A stretch of DNA of 64,000 nucleotides from Candidatus Bathyarchaeota archaeon. GTDB taxonomy: Archaea > Thermoproteota > Bathyarchaeia > Bathyarchaeales > Bathycorpusculaceae. The stretch lies in NCBI GenBank assembly GCA_025058315.1, contig JANXET010000004.1:1-64000 (forward strand), written 5' to 3'. Position 1 is the first letter of the stretch, and each line of letters opens with the position of its first letter. Below the pieces are notes generated by a model. It searched no databases. It was given only the letters and a program-made list of their open reading frames with translations, and was not told where the DNA came from. This document shows positions 8,486 to 16,749 of the stretch, piece by piece. The position numbers were made by a program, and so were the translations under genes.

Positions 8486-9166
8486 CTATAGGAGACAGCT
8501 TTCTCCAGGCTTCAAAACTATAATCTTAACTTCAGGCGTCTTTTTCCTCACAGCGTCCACAAACATGTCAGCCGACCTTGCCAGCACTGGGAATGTTCCA
8601 TAATGCATTGGTACAGCAGCCTTAGGCCTTATCAGCCTAACAGCTTCAGCCGCCTCAGCGGCGCCCATGGTGTAGTATCCGCCGATGGGGATTAAAGCCA
8701 GATCAGGCTTGTATAATTCGCCTATGAGCTGCATATCGCCGAAGAGCCCTGTGTCCCCAGCGTGATAAACCCTTTTCCCTTCCCCTTCAACCACAACTCC
8801 TGTGGGTGCACCCCTGGATGAGGTGTGGAAGGCTTGAACTACATGGATTTTGATGCCGGCTATTTCCACGCTTCCCCCGATGTTTAGTCCCTCGACATTT
8901 TTTACGCCGAGTTCAGCGGCATAGCTTCCAAGCTCGTAAGTTGCCGCGAAAACAGCGCCTGTCCGCTTGCATAATTCAACAGCCTGCCCCATGTGGTCGC
9001 CGTGGTCATGAGTCACGTAAACGATATCAGCTGACTTAATTTCTGAAGCCTTCACGGATGATGCAGGGTTGCCGTCGAGCCATGGATCAATCAGAACCAC
9101 CCTGCCGTCCATCTCAATCCTGAATGAGGCATGTCCAAGCCAGGTAACCTTAGCCAACACATTCAC
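8486..9166 (-). CDS. UPF0173 metal-dependent hydrolase (beta-lactamase fold)
   Basis: At 226 residues this is a complete UPF0173 protein. It begins with the typical VTWLGHASFRIEMDG segment and has the metal-binding THDHGDH motif at 52-58. A YHAGDTGLFGDM segment near 134-145 and MHYGTFP near 192-198 provide further metal ligands. The fold binds two metal ions, usually zinc, for hydrolysis; the physiological substrate of the family is not known. It ends one base after the convergent flavin reductase-like gene, so the two 3' ends nearly touch. Confidence 0.92.
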   Translation of the reverse strand: MNVLAKVTWLGHASFRIEMDGRVVLIDPWLDGNPASSVKASEIKSADIVYVTHDHGDHMGQAVELCKRTGAVFAATYELGSYAAELGVKNVEGLNIGGSVEIAGIKIHVVQAFHTSSRGAPTGVVVEGEGKRVYHAGDTGLFGDMQLIGELYKPDLALIPIGGYYTMGAAEAAEAVRLIRPKAAVPMHYGTFPVLARSADMFVDAVRKKTPEVKIIVLKPGESCLL

Positions 9167-9218
9167 CCATCAAACATATTAATTAGCAGCTGGAAATTGA
9201 TAAAATTAAGGGTTTAAA

Positions 9219-10133
9219 GTGGCTAAAACAGATGAAGTTGATGAGGAGGCGTATAGGAAGTTTATTCTCGCAGGCAGAATTCTCAGAGAGGTCAGGGAGG
9301 AAATTAAAAGTTATGTTAGAGAGAACATGCCTATAATCGAGCTATGCGAGAAGGCTGAAAACCTCATAAGGGGGAAGGGCGCAGAACCCGCGTTTCCATG
9401 TAACGTATCTATAAACGAAATTGCAGCCCATTACACATCGCCTCCTCGGGACACACGCGTAATACCTGAGGGTTCGCTTGTTAAGGTGGACATAGGCGCC
9501 CATGTGGATGGATATGTTACTGATACGGCGATAACCATATGCTTCAATTCAGAGTATCTAGAGCTTGTTAAGACTGCTGAGCAAGCTCTCGAGACAGCTA
9601 TAGAATCAATCACGCCTAACATGCCGACTTCGAAGCTTGGAGCCCTTATTGAGAAAACTATAAAGTCCAGAGGCTTTAAGCCCATATCGAACTTGACTGG
9701 ACATCAGGTTGGCAGATACCTTATACATGCTGGGACATCTCTGCCGAACATCGCGCATATTTCTCTGGAGAAACTCAGGGTCGGCGGGGCCTACGCTGTT
9801 GAACCCTTCGTAACGCTGCCTGATGCTGCAGGGAGGGTTGAGGACAGCGCTGAGGCCACAATATTCCGTTTTCTAAAACCTAAATCCCTTAAAAGCCTCC
9901 ACGCTAAGAAACTTGCGAAGTACATTGAGGAAAACTTTAGAACGCTGCCATTCACGGAGCGCTGGCTTATGGGCGTAGTTCCGGATGAAAACTATAAAGA
10001 GGCTTTCCATGAGCTACTATCTTCGAAGGTCATTATGGGCTACCCTGTTTTCGTTGAGGTAAGTCGAAAACCGGTAGCGCAGGCTGAACACACGGTGCTC
10101 ATAGCTGAGGATGAATGCATAGTTTTAACTTAG
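9219..10133 (+). CDS. map: Methionine aminopeptidase, type II
   Basis: This 304-residue enzyme removes initiator methionine from nascent proteins. All metal ligands of the pita-bread fold are visible: D91 (VKVDIGAH), D102 (TDTA), H162 (TGHQVG), E195 (VEPF) and E290 (AEHTVLI), with H71 as the substrate-contacting histidine. The type II insertion between the last two ligands is present. The start is a GTG at 9219; there is no ATG nearby and the N-terminal helices are in register. Its 3' end overlaps the convergent zinc-ribbon membrane gene by 4 bases. Confidence 0.95.
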   Translation: MAKTDEVDEEAYRKFILAGRILREVREEIKSYVRENMPIIELCEKAENLIRGKGAEPAFPCNVSINEIAAHYTSPPRDTRVIPEGSLVKVDIGAHVDGYVTDTAITICFNSEYLELVKTAEQALETAIESITPNMPTSKLGALIEKTIKSRGFKPISNLTGHQVGRYLIHAGTSLPNIAHISLEKLRVGGAYAVEPFVTLPDAAGRVEDSAEATIFRFLKPKSLKSLHAKKLAKYIEENFRTLPFTERWLMGVVPDENYKEAFHELLSSKVIMGYPVFVEVSRKPVAQAEHTVLIAEDECIVLT

Positions 10134-10543
10134 AAGGGGAAGATTTCAGGCTTTTTCTCGCGGACTTCCCTGTATATGGCGGTTATAAGCATTTTCTCGT
10201 TACATTTCTGGCAGGGTTCAACCTCTTTGAACACGTAGTCGCCGCGCTGGAACTCCCTTACAATCTTGAAACCGCATTTCAGACATTCAATTGTTGTTGT
10301 TACTGGCGGGATCTCAATCCTCAACTTCATCATAGTTCTCCGCGTTTGCAGAAGCACATATGCAGACATCGCCAGGGCGAGAATCCCCAGAAGCGCCAGA
10401 TAGGTTGCTGCAAAATCGTTACCGTAGACGTGTGCTTGAAAAGCAAGAATCAAAGCGGCTGCAGCCGCCGCCATGACCACGAATATAACCAGCAGAACAA
10501 GCATTGAAACCTTGCTTGCCGGCGTAGGCTCCTTTCCCATCAC
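10130..10543 (-). CDS. Small membrane protein with C-terminal zinc ribbon
   Basis: I do not recognise a named family. The 137-residue protein has two hydrophobic helices (about residues 12-35 and 45-64) and a soluble tail with ECLKCGF near 86-92 and EPCQKCNEKM near 111-120, a four-cysteine zinc ribbon probably on the cytoplasmic face. It lies 11 bases downstream of the DUF1512 gene on the same strand, so the two probably form an operon and may act together at the membrane. Confidence 0.7.
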   Translation of the reverse strand: MMGKEPTPASKVSMLVLLVIFVVMAAAAAALILAFQAHVYGNDFAATYLALLGILALAMSAYVLLQTRRTMMKLRIEIPPVTTTIECLKCGFKIVREFQRGDYVFKEVEPCQKCNEKMLITAIYREVREKKPEIFPF

Positions 10544-10554
10544 CTATTCCTCCG

Positions 10555-11685
10555 TCACTGTCCTATGCCTATCGTGTTGCCTACTCCCACTATAATCACC
10601 CTGTCGCCTTCCTTTGTTCTCTCAAGTATAACCTGCTTAATGCGTTCAATGGCTCTGTCAACGGATTCAAATATTTCCCTGCGCATGGGTGAAACCGCGT
10701 CGCCGATGTCCTCCCTGATCACAATCGCATTTAATGGAATCTTATACTTAACCGCGGTTTCCTCTATTTTGAATTGGTCAACGCCTGGCCCGCCTATCGC
10801 TGCTCCCACTCCCTCAGCTACTTCGCCGACTTCTTCGCCCTCAAGCTTGAGGGCAGCGTCTATCATGATTATGCTTGATATTTTGCCCTCATTCTCCTCT
10901 ATAATCGTCTTCACAGCGTCTCCCGGCTTACCTACATTTCCACCTGGACCATATGCTTTTATGACATAAGCCAGGCGGCCCTCTATGGGTACGGCGGCAA
11001 CAACACAGTCCTTCGGAACCTTTCTCAGCTCGTATCCATGCATAAGCTTCGCCGCTACAAGGGCGCCAACGCCGTCTCCGATGGGCTGCCCATAAGCGAA
11101 GGCCTTCAAAGCGCTTGCGTAGGCCTCAGCCTCCCTCATTACAAGGGGCAGAATCATCTGTATCTGCATTATCACATAGAGGCTTAGTGTCTTCTTACCA
11201 AGCAAGTAATAGTGCCGAATAACTTTGTAGATGTAGTTCAACGCCATAGCTGCTTCAAGCGTGTTCTCAAGGTTGTTTGCTTGAGTCTCATCAGCCTCAG
11301 GCGCGAGCATCCGCACTTCATCCTTAAAGCGTTCATCTCTAACATCCAAGATGTGTTCAAGCTTCCAAACTATGCCGGCAGGGTCCAGGCTGATGGGGGA
11401 TATGGTGAAATACTCCAGAAACCTGTCAACCCGTGGCGCAGGATCCACTTGAGGCTTGCCTAACTCTTTTATCGTTTCAATCGCTACCTTGCGGCCTTCA
11501 TCCCGAATATACTTAAGCTTGAGAAGTGAACCCTCAATCTCCCTTAACGTGGAGTATATCTGAATCTTCTGTCCATAAAACATGACTGCAAAGAAGAATA
11601 TGACCCAAATTAGCATGTTCAGTATCCAAGAGTACTCGCCTAAGGGCTCCGCCTGCAAAAGCGGCAAAGACACGTTTAGGTTCAC
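10555..11685 (-). CDS. DUF1512 family membrane-anchored protein
   Basis: The 376-residue protein starts with one membrane segment (about 18-39, LNMLIWVIFFFAVMFYGQKI) and continues as a soluble, mixed alpha/beta domain. Segments such as YGQPIGDGVGALVAAKLM and the GPGGNVGKPGDAVKTIIEEN region, and an end reading VIIVGVGNTIGIGQ, fit DUF1512, a conserved archaeal family of unknown function. The glycine-rich strands suggest a nucleotide- or phosphate-binding fold, but no catalytic motif is clear. It is the first gene of a pair with the zinc-ribbon membrane protein. Confidence 0.75.
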   Translation of the reverse strand: MNLNVSLPLLQAEPLGEYSWILNMLIWVIFFFAVMFYGQKIQIYSTLREIEGSLLKLKYIRDEGRKVAIETIKELGKPQVDPAPRVDRFLEYFTISPISLDPAGIVWKLEHILDVRDERFKDEVRMLAPEADETQANNLENTLEAAMALNYIYKVIRHYYLLGKKTLSLYVIMQIQMILPLVMREAEAYASALKAFAYGQPIGDGVGALVAAKLMHGYELRKVPKDCVVAAVPIEGRLAYVIKAYGPGGNVGKPGDAVKTIIEENEGKISSIIMIDAALKLEGEEVGEVAEGVGAAIGGPGVDQFKIEETAVKYKIPLNAIVIREDIGDAVSPMRREIFESVDRAIERIKQVILERTKEGDRVIIVGVGNTIGIGQ

Positions 11686-11835
11686 AAACTCACCTTTCGA
11701 GAAAAACTATAGATACTTAGTTATAAGTTTTAGGTTATTCCACGAAGCTGATGGGGCTTTATTTAGAATTCTGAGCGCCTAGTTTAAATGGAACCAATTA
11801 TTTAAAAAAAAGCGTCTAGTGATAAGCGGACGCCT

Positions 11836-12255
11836 ATGCCGATAAAGTATTATGAAGCCTTAGACGTGAAGAAGCGTGTTGACGAGATACTTGCAAACCT
11901 AGACCTGTTCCACGTGATGCCTCAGCATGTTTTCTGCGTTAGAAGCAGAGGCTCAAAATCAAGACGCATAATCGCGCGCATCCATGGTTTAGGGAAAATC
12001 TGGCAGGAAACCCTTAACCTTCCACCAGCATACATAATAGAGGTCATTTCTGAACGTTATGACAAACTGCCAGAAGAGGAAAAATATAAAACCCTAATCC
12101 ATGAACTCCTACATATCCCCAAGGGATTCTCAGGCGGATTCAGACCGCACAGGGGTTACGTAACCCGCAAAAAAGTGGAGCAGCTATACGCGGAGCTGAA
12201 GCAAAATCGGAAACAGCGCAGTGAAATTTTTAAGCAACAAAAAGAATGGATCTGA
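11836..12255 (+). CDS. Putative zinc metallopeptidase (COG4900-like)
   Basis: The 139-residue protein has a zincin motif HELLH at 89-93, followed by H105 in a GFRPH segment, as in the small archaeal and phage-type putative metallopeptidases. The N-terminal half contains a strand pair (HVFCVRSRGSK, then IARIHGLGKIWQ) typical of these proteins. Its substrate is unknown. The TGA at 12253-12255 is followed, in the same frame and without another stop, by the start of topoisomerase IB. Confidence 0.75.
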   Translation: MPIKYYEALDVKKRVDEILANLDLFHVMPQHVFCVRSRGSKSRRIIARIHGLGKIWQETLNLPPAYIIEVISERYDKLPEEEKYKTLIHELLHIPKGFSGGFRPHRGYVTRKKVEQLYAELKQNRKQRSEIFKQQKEWI

Positions 12256-12294
12256 AAAATTCAGATCAGGGGATGCTGCACGGCAAAACATGAA

Positions 12295-13914
12295 CTGAAA
12301 AGTTTATGGCATAACGGCGTATACGTCCCTCAATACGATTATAAGGGATTATCAATAAAAATCAGGGGAAAAACCATAAAGCTTAGCCAGAAAACTGAGC
12401 AGATGGCTGTAGCGTTCATCAAAAAAGTGCAATCGTCATCCCCGCCTGACAAGGTTTTCTACAAAAACTTCATGCAGGATTTTTTACAGCAACTACGAAA
12501 CGAAAATCCGCAGCTGGATTTTTTAGGTCAATTCCAAGCTGAATATTTGGAGAATATTGACAATTTTGAACCTGAAGCCATTGTTAATTCTGAAATTGAC
12601 TTCTCAGAAGTTTCAGCCTACCTGGAGAAGGATAAAATGCAGAAGCAGAGCTTGACGAAAGCTGAGAAGAAAAAGCTTGCAAAAGAGAGGAAAATTCAGA
12701 GAGAAGCGTTAAAGAAAAAGTTCGGCTACGCCATAGTTAACGGGAGAAGGATAGAGATAGCAAACTGGACAGCGGAGCCTTCATGCCTTTTTCTTGGAAG
12801 AGGAAACCATCCGAAGAGGGGCAGATGGAAGGAGGGGCCGAAGGAGGAGGATATAATTCTAAACCTGTCGCCCGATGCGCCTAAACCGCCGGGTAACTGG
12901 AAGGCTATTGTTTGGGAACCGGATAAAATGTACATTGCAAAGTGGCGGGACAAACTTACGGGAAAAATGAAGTACGTCTGGTTTTCCGACTCAGCATTCC
13001 TAAAGCAGAGGCGGGAATATGAAAAATTTAAGAAGGCTGAAAAGCTTGGCAAGCTGATCCCTAAAATTGAAGAACACATCTTCAAGAATCTTGAAGCTGA
13101 CGATGATGAGAGAAGGAAAATAGCCACAGTATGCTGGCTTATTTTAGCTTTAAATATGAGGGTGGGCGACGAAAAGGATCCTGGAGAAGCGGACACAGTT
13201 GGCGCCATAACGCTTAGGCCTGAGCATATAAGGATAGATGGCGAAACGCTTCATTTCGACTTCCTTGGGAAAGACTCTGTAAGATGGATGAAATCCGTCA
13301 AAGCACCCCAAACAGTGATAAAGAACATTGAGCACTACGCGAAAACATGTAGAGAATACTTGTTTGAGGGGATAAACTCTAAAAAAGTTTCCAGGTTCCT
13401 GTCTGAGAAAATGAAGGGCTTAACCGCTAAAGTTTTCAGGACATGGAGAACCACAGGCGCGGTGAAGGAGTATTTAGAAAAATGCGGGGTTAAAAGAGAG
13501 GATGCTGAATACTTGAAACAGTTCCATGCTAAAATGGCGAACCTTGAAGGAGCTAAAATAGCCAATCACAAGAGGAAGGTTCCGGATAATTTTGAAGAAA
13601 GGCTGGCGAAGAAAGAATTAAGATTGAAGGAGCTTATGCGTCGGCTGGAGGAAAACCGCGCAAAGGGGAAGAAAATAGATTCTCTTCTTGCCAGAATTGA
13701 AAAAGCAAAACTTGACATAGCTTTAACATTAGAAACAAAGGAATGGAACCTTGCAACTTCGCTTAAATCTTACATTGACCCCAGAGTCTATGTTGAGTGG
13801 GCTGCAAAGGTTGAATTCAACCTTGAAAAGCTTTACCCTAAAAATTTGAGGAAAAAGTTCAGATGGGCACTAAAAAAGTTGATGAACAATTATGGCATTA
13901 AAGCGGCAAAATAG
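12295..13914 (+). CDS. DNA topoisomerase IB (eukaryotic type), non-ATG start
   Basis: The protein relaxes supercoiled DNA through a 3'-phosphotyrosine intermediate. Numbering from the in-frame ATG at 12403, the catalytic set is complete: R253 (LNMRVGDEKD), K290 (FLGKDSVRW), R346 (FRTWRTTGA), H389 (ANHKRK) and Y457 (SLKSYIDPR). A coiled linker spans about 400-440. The conserved N-terminus (SLWHNGVYVPQYDYKG, then IRGKTIKLS) lies upstream of that ATG in the same frame. The frame between the previous stop and 12403 holds no ATG, GTG or TTG; CTG 12295 is the best-placed candidate and gives about 539 residues, the usual archaeal length. A single-base sequence error after ATG 12290 would also explain it. 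Confidence 0.93.
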   Translation: MKSLWHNGVYVPQYDYKGLSIKIRGKTIKLSQKTEQMAVAFIKKVQSSSPPDKVFYKNFMQDFLQQLRNENPQLDFLGQFQAEYLENIDNFEPEAIVNSEIDFSEVSAYLEKDKMQKQSLTKAEKKKLAKERKIQREALKKKFGYAIVNGRRIEIANWTAEPSCLFLGRGNHPKRGRWKEGPKEEDIILNLSPDAPKPPGNWKAIVWEPDKMYIAKWRDKLTGKMKYVWFSDSAFLKQRREYEKFKKAEKLGKLIPKIEEHIFKNLEADDDERRKIATVCWLILALNMRVGDEKDPGEADTVGAITLRPEHIRIDGETLHFDFLGKDSVRWMKSVKAPQTVIKNIEHYAKTCREYLFEGINSKKVSRFLSEKMKGLTAKVFRTWRTTGAVKEYLEKCGVKREDAEYLKQFHAKMANLEGAKIANHKRKVPDNFEERLAKKELRLKELMRRLEENRAKGKKIDSLLARIEKAKLDIALTLETKEWNLATSLKSYIDPRVYVEWAAKVEFNLEKLYPKNLRKKFRWALKKLMNNYGIKAAK

Positions 13915-13983
13915 CCCTTTAAGACTGAAATGGCAACATTTACTATTTAAGCTACATTCTGCATAATACTTTTAGGGGAATCC

Positions 13984-15498
13984 GTGAGACATAGAAATGA
14001 AGCCTTAATTGCTTACAATGTTTTAGAAGAGAAGATTGTGAAGGCTGGTTTCTGCACACTCTGCGGAGCATGCGAGGCTGCATGTCCCACAAACGCTCTT
14101 AAGGTTGATGGTGAAACCATTAAGCGGCTTCATAACTGCTCAGATTTCCTGGATTTATGCCCCATATGCTACGAGATTTGTCCCCATTCTGAGGCGCTTC
14201 TTCTAAGAAGCCTAAGCTTTGTTGCAGATGCGCCTGGAAGAAGTGAAGCATTAGGGTATTATAGGAAAATAATTCTTGCACAGGCTGTTGACTCGAAATT
14301 GAGAGAGCTATGCCGCGGGGGCGCTGTAGTAACATCCCTCCTTACGTATGGCGTTAAAAATGGGGTTTTCGACGCCGCAATAGTGTCTAAGGCTGAGGCT
14401 GAAATCCCTGCAAAACCGAAACCTTCAGTCGCCATCGTCCAAGATGATATACTATCCGCTGTAGGAAGCAAATTCTTTCCATCAGCCGTCGCCAAAGCAT
14501 ACGGAAGCGCGGTTCACGAGTATGGACGGAGGAAAGTGGCCTTCGCAGGAGTCCCATGTCATGTGCTTGCACTTCGAAAAATGGAGGCATGGCAGCATAA
14601 AATAATCCAGAGCCTCAGCATAGTTATTGGATTATTCTGTTTCGGCACATTTTCATTAAGCTCTGTGCTAAATCGCATAAAGGAAGCTTACGGCGTTAAT
14701 CCATCGGAAATTAAGCATATGAGCTTGTCTAAGGAATTCACTGTTCAAACAGAAAAAGAGAAGATACGTATTCCAATGCATGATATAGTTAAGCATCTTC
14801 TTCCCAGCTGTAAAACATGCGTGGACTTTACAGCTGAGCTTGCAGACATATCTGTCGGAAGCGCCTATCCCCTCCATGACTGGTCTGTGGTTATAATTCG
14901 AACTAAAGCTGGCGAAGAATTCTTTTACAGGGCAGTGGAGGACGGAGTGCTTAACACTGGAGTGATAGAATATGAGCCGCTGGTTCTTGAACGTGTAATG
15001 ATTGCGGCTCTTAACAAGAGATTTAACGCCTTGAAGGAGGCTGAAAGAATCCAGCAAGCCTACGGGTATCTTCCAGTTCTAATGCTTAGGGAAACCGAAG
15101 AGCTTGCAATTGTTAAGGTTGAGGACATAATGACTAGATATGTGAAGAGTGTCCCAGCAGAAATGAGCGTTAAACAGCTGCTGAGTCTGATGGCTAAGGA
15201 AAGGCATGTGGCTTATCCTGTGATCAACAGCAGCGGGAAACCAATAGGAATAGTTACAATTGAGGAGGCGTCGAATGTGCCGAAGGAGAAGCGCAGTAAT
15301 ACTGCTGTGGGCACCATAGCTAGAAAAACGCTTGTAACTGCAAAAGTTGGAGAAACCGCTCTTGATGTTTTCAGGAAAATGAGCGCTCATGAAACGGGAC
15401 GTGTATTGATTGTTTCTCCAGAAGACCCGGACAAGGTTGTTGGCTTAGTGACTAAAACAGATTTGATGCATGCATTGATAATTGCTTCACAGAAATGA
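13984..15498 (+). CDS. FrhB-family iron-sulfur flavoprotein fused to C-terminal CBS domain pair
   Basis: This 504-residue fusion has two ferredoxin-like cysteine clusters (C24, C27, C30, C34, and C52, C59, C62, C66). Then comes the FrhB/FdhB region (about 90-370), with CRGGAVVTSLLTYGV and the AGVPCHVLALRK motif. This core is that of the F420-hydrogenase/dehydrogenase beta subunit, which binds FAD and 4Fe-4S clusters and passes electrons to F420 or another carrier. Residues from about 383 form two CBS repeats (VEDIMTRYVKSVP and TIARKTLVTAKVGETALDVF), which usually sense adenine nucleotides. The gene starts with GTG and has no hydrogenase neighbours. Redox partner and ligand are unknown. Confidence 0.85.
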   Translation: MRHRNEALIAYNVLEEKIVKAGFCTLCGACEAACPTNALKVDGETIKRLHNCSDFLDLCPICYEICPHSEALLLRSLSFVADAPGRSEALGYYRKIILAQAVDSKLRELCRGGAVVTSLLTYGVKNGVFDAAIVSKAEAEIPAKPKPSVAIVQDDILSAVGSKFFPSAVAKAYGSAVHEYGRRKVAFAGVPCHVLALRKMEAWQHKIIQSLSIVIGLFCFGTFSLSSVLNRIKEAYGVNPSEIKHMSLSKEFTVQTEKEKIRIPMHDIVKHLLPSCKTCVDFTAELADISVGSAYPLHDWSVVIIRTKAGEEFFYRAVEDGVLNTGVIEYEPLVLERVMIAALNKRFNALKEAERIQQAYGYLPVLMLRETEELAIVKVEDIMTRYVKSVPAEMSVKQLLSLMAKERHVAYPVINSSGKPIGIVTIEEASNVPKEKRSNTAVGTIARKTLVTAKVGETALDVFRKMSAHETGRVLIVSPEDPDKVVGLVTKTDLMHALIIASQK

Positions 15499-15570
15499 AG
15501 ATGAGGTAGCGCCCTAAATTTCAAGACCAAGTTTGGATCGTCGGCTGGCTCTTCAGAATTGAAGCGGGGC

Positions 15571-15685
15571 TGCCGGCTTTCCCGGGTTCACGTGGCCGAA
15601 GACCACACTACTGCCGGGAACGGAGCGCGGTTTAACTTCCGAGTTCGGAATGGGATCGGGTGGGTCCCGCGCCCTATGGCCGGCA
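15571..15685 (-). rRNA. rrf: 5S ribosomal RNA
   Basis: On the minus strand the region reads as an archaeal 5S rRNA. The terminal helix is formed by TGCCGGC at both ends (15679-15685 with 15571-15577). The conserved loop CCGAACUCGGAAGUUAA follows the helix III loop, read from about 15650 down to 15631. The length of about 115 bases is right. It is not next to 16S or 23S genes, which is common in TACK archaea. Ends may be off by a few bases. Confidence 0.93.
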
Positions 15686-15787
15686 AACCCCATGATACAC
15701 GTTAAAGAATCCCTCATTAACTTTTCGCTTCAGGCCTGCATAAGTCTCCCTGCATCATCCTTTCAGACTTTTCAGCATTATCCCTCA

Positions 15788-16732
15788 TTAGGCGGAGGAT
15801 GCTTTATTTTCACTGTTAAGCATTGCTTCCCAAATTCCGAACCCGCCTACAGTATCAGGACGCTCCACCGGATTGTACCACTTCTTCTTCGTTCCCACCT
15901 TCGCCCTCATCTTCCATCCTAGGGTTTTAGGCTCTTTTTCCACCCTTTCAAGCAGCACGTCGATTTTCTCTATTATTTCTTCCCTTTCCTCTCCGTTGAT
16001 GTCGGCGGGATTTATTTCTGCTTCCTTGCCAAGCCTGTCCAGTTCGGATACGAATTTTCGGAGTTTTTTAAGATTTGTCGTTGCCGTGTACCAGAATCCC
16101 CAGTCCTGTGCAAGAAGCCTGGCTATGTATGCAGTGTCAATCTGCTCTCTTCCGTGTCCCTCGCTTACGCCATGAGCTTTGAGTAGGAGTAAACAGTCTT
16201 TAAGGTCCTTTATGCTGAAGGCTTCCCACATCTGTATCTTCTCAAGCAGCATATCCGTAACTGTTATTGTGGGGTAATCCAGCTCGAGCCTTCCCCTGAA
16301 GTCTATGGGATGGTTTGCAACCAGCAGCTTGTCAAAGAATATGTCCACGTAAAACCAGCCTTTCGGATGATAGTATATTTGCCTTTCAGATGCAGCTGTG
16401 GAGAGGGTTGCCCTCCTCTTGACGTAGCCCAGCTTATCAAAAAACTCCTTTACACGGTTTCTCTGGCCACTGTAGCCTATAAAGTCAAGGTCGCTGTATT
16501 CTTGACCCTTAATCATGCCTGTACCTGTCCTGCCAAGCTTTCGAGCGAATTCCCTGTGTTCAGGGCTGTGGATGGCTATTGCCAGTCCTCCGAGGATTCT
16601 AAGGGTTACTCCTTCGTTTTTGGCATTTTCAACTATGCCTTGGGCTTCTTGAAAGAAGATCTCGGTGGGAACTATTCCGCCCCATTCAGCGGGTAATTCG
16701 CGCTTTATCTCTTTTTCAAGAAGCCAAGCCAT
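15788..16732 (-). CDS. Nucleotidyltransferase-fold protein A
   Basis: The 314-residue protein has the layout of a minimal nucleotidyltransferase: LRILGGLAIAIHS at 44-56 and EYSDLDFIGY at 78-87 give the GG and DxD motifs, followed by a YVDIFFD strand with a further acidic pair. An LKDLKDCLLLL-type helix and an AHGVSEG segment resemble AbiEii/antitoxin-type nucleotidyltransferases, but no toxin partner is adjacent. It is the second gene of a pair with the metallophosphoesterase (17-base gap), and a distant relative sits at 20506-21630. The substrate is unknown. Confidence 0.7.
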   Translation of the reverse strand: MAWLLEKEIKRELPAEWGGIVPTEIFFQEAQGIVENAKNEGVTLRILGGLAIAIHSPEHREFARKLGRTGTGMIKGQEYSDLDFIGYSGQRNRVKEFFDKLGYVKRRATLSTAASERQIYYHPKGWFYVDIFFDKLLVANHPIDFRGRLELDYPTITVTDMLLEKIQMWEAFSIKDLKDCLLLLKAHGVSEGHGREQIDTAYIARLLAQDWGFWYTATTNLKKLRKFVSELDRLGKEAEINPADINGEEREEIIEKIDVLLERVEKEPKTLGWKMRAKVGTKKKWYNPVERPDTVGGFGIWEAMLNSENKASSA

Positions 16733-16749
16733 GCATTAGCCTCCAGCGG

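Noticed and set aside
15571-15685. 5S rRNA on the plus strand
   Set aside because: The conserved CCGAACUCGGAAGUUAA loop occurs only on the minus strand.
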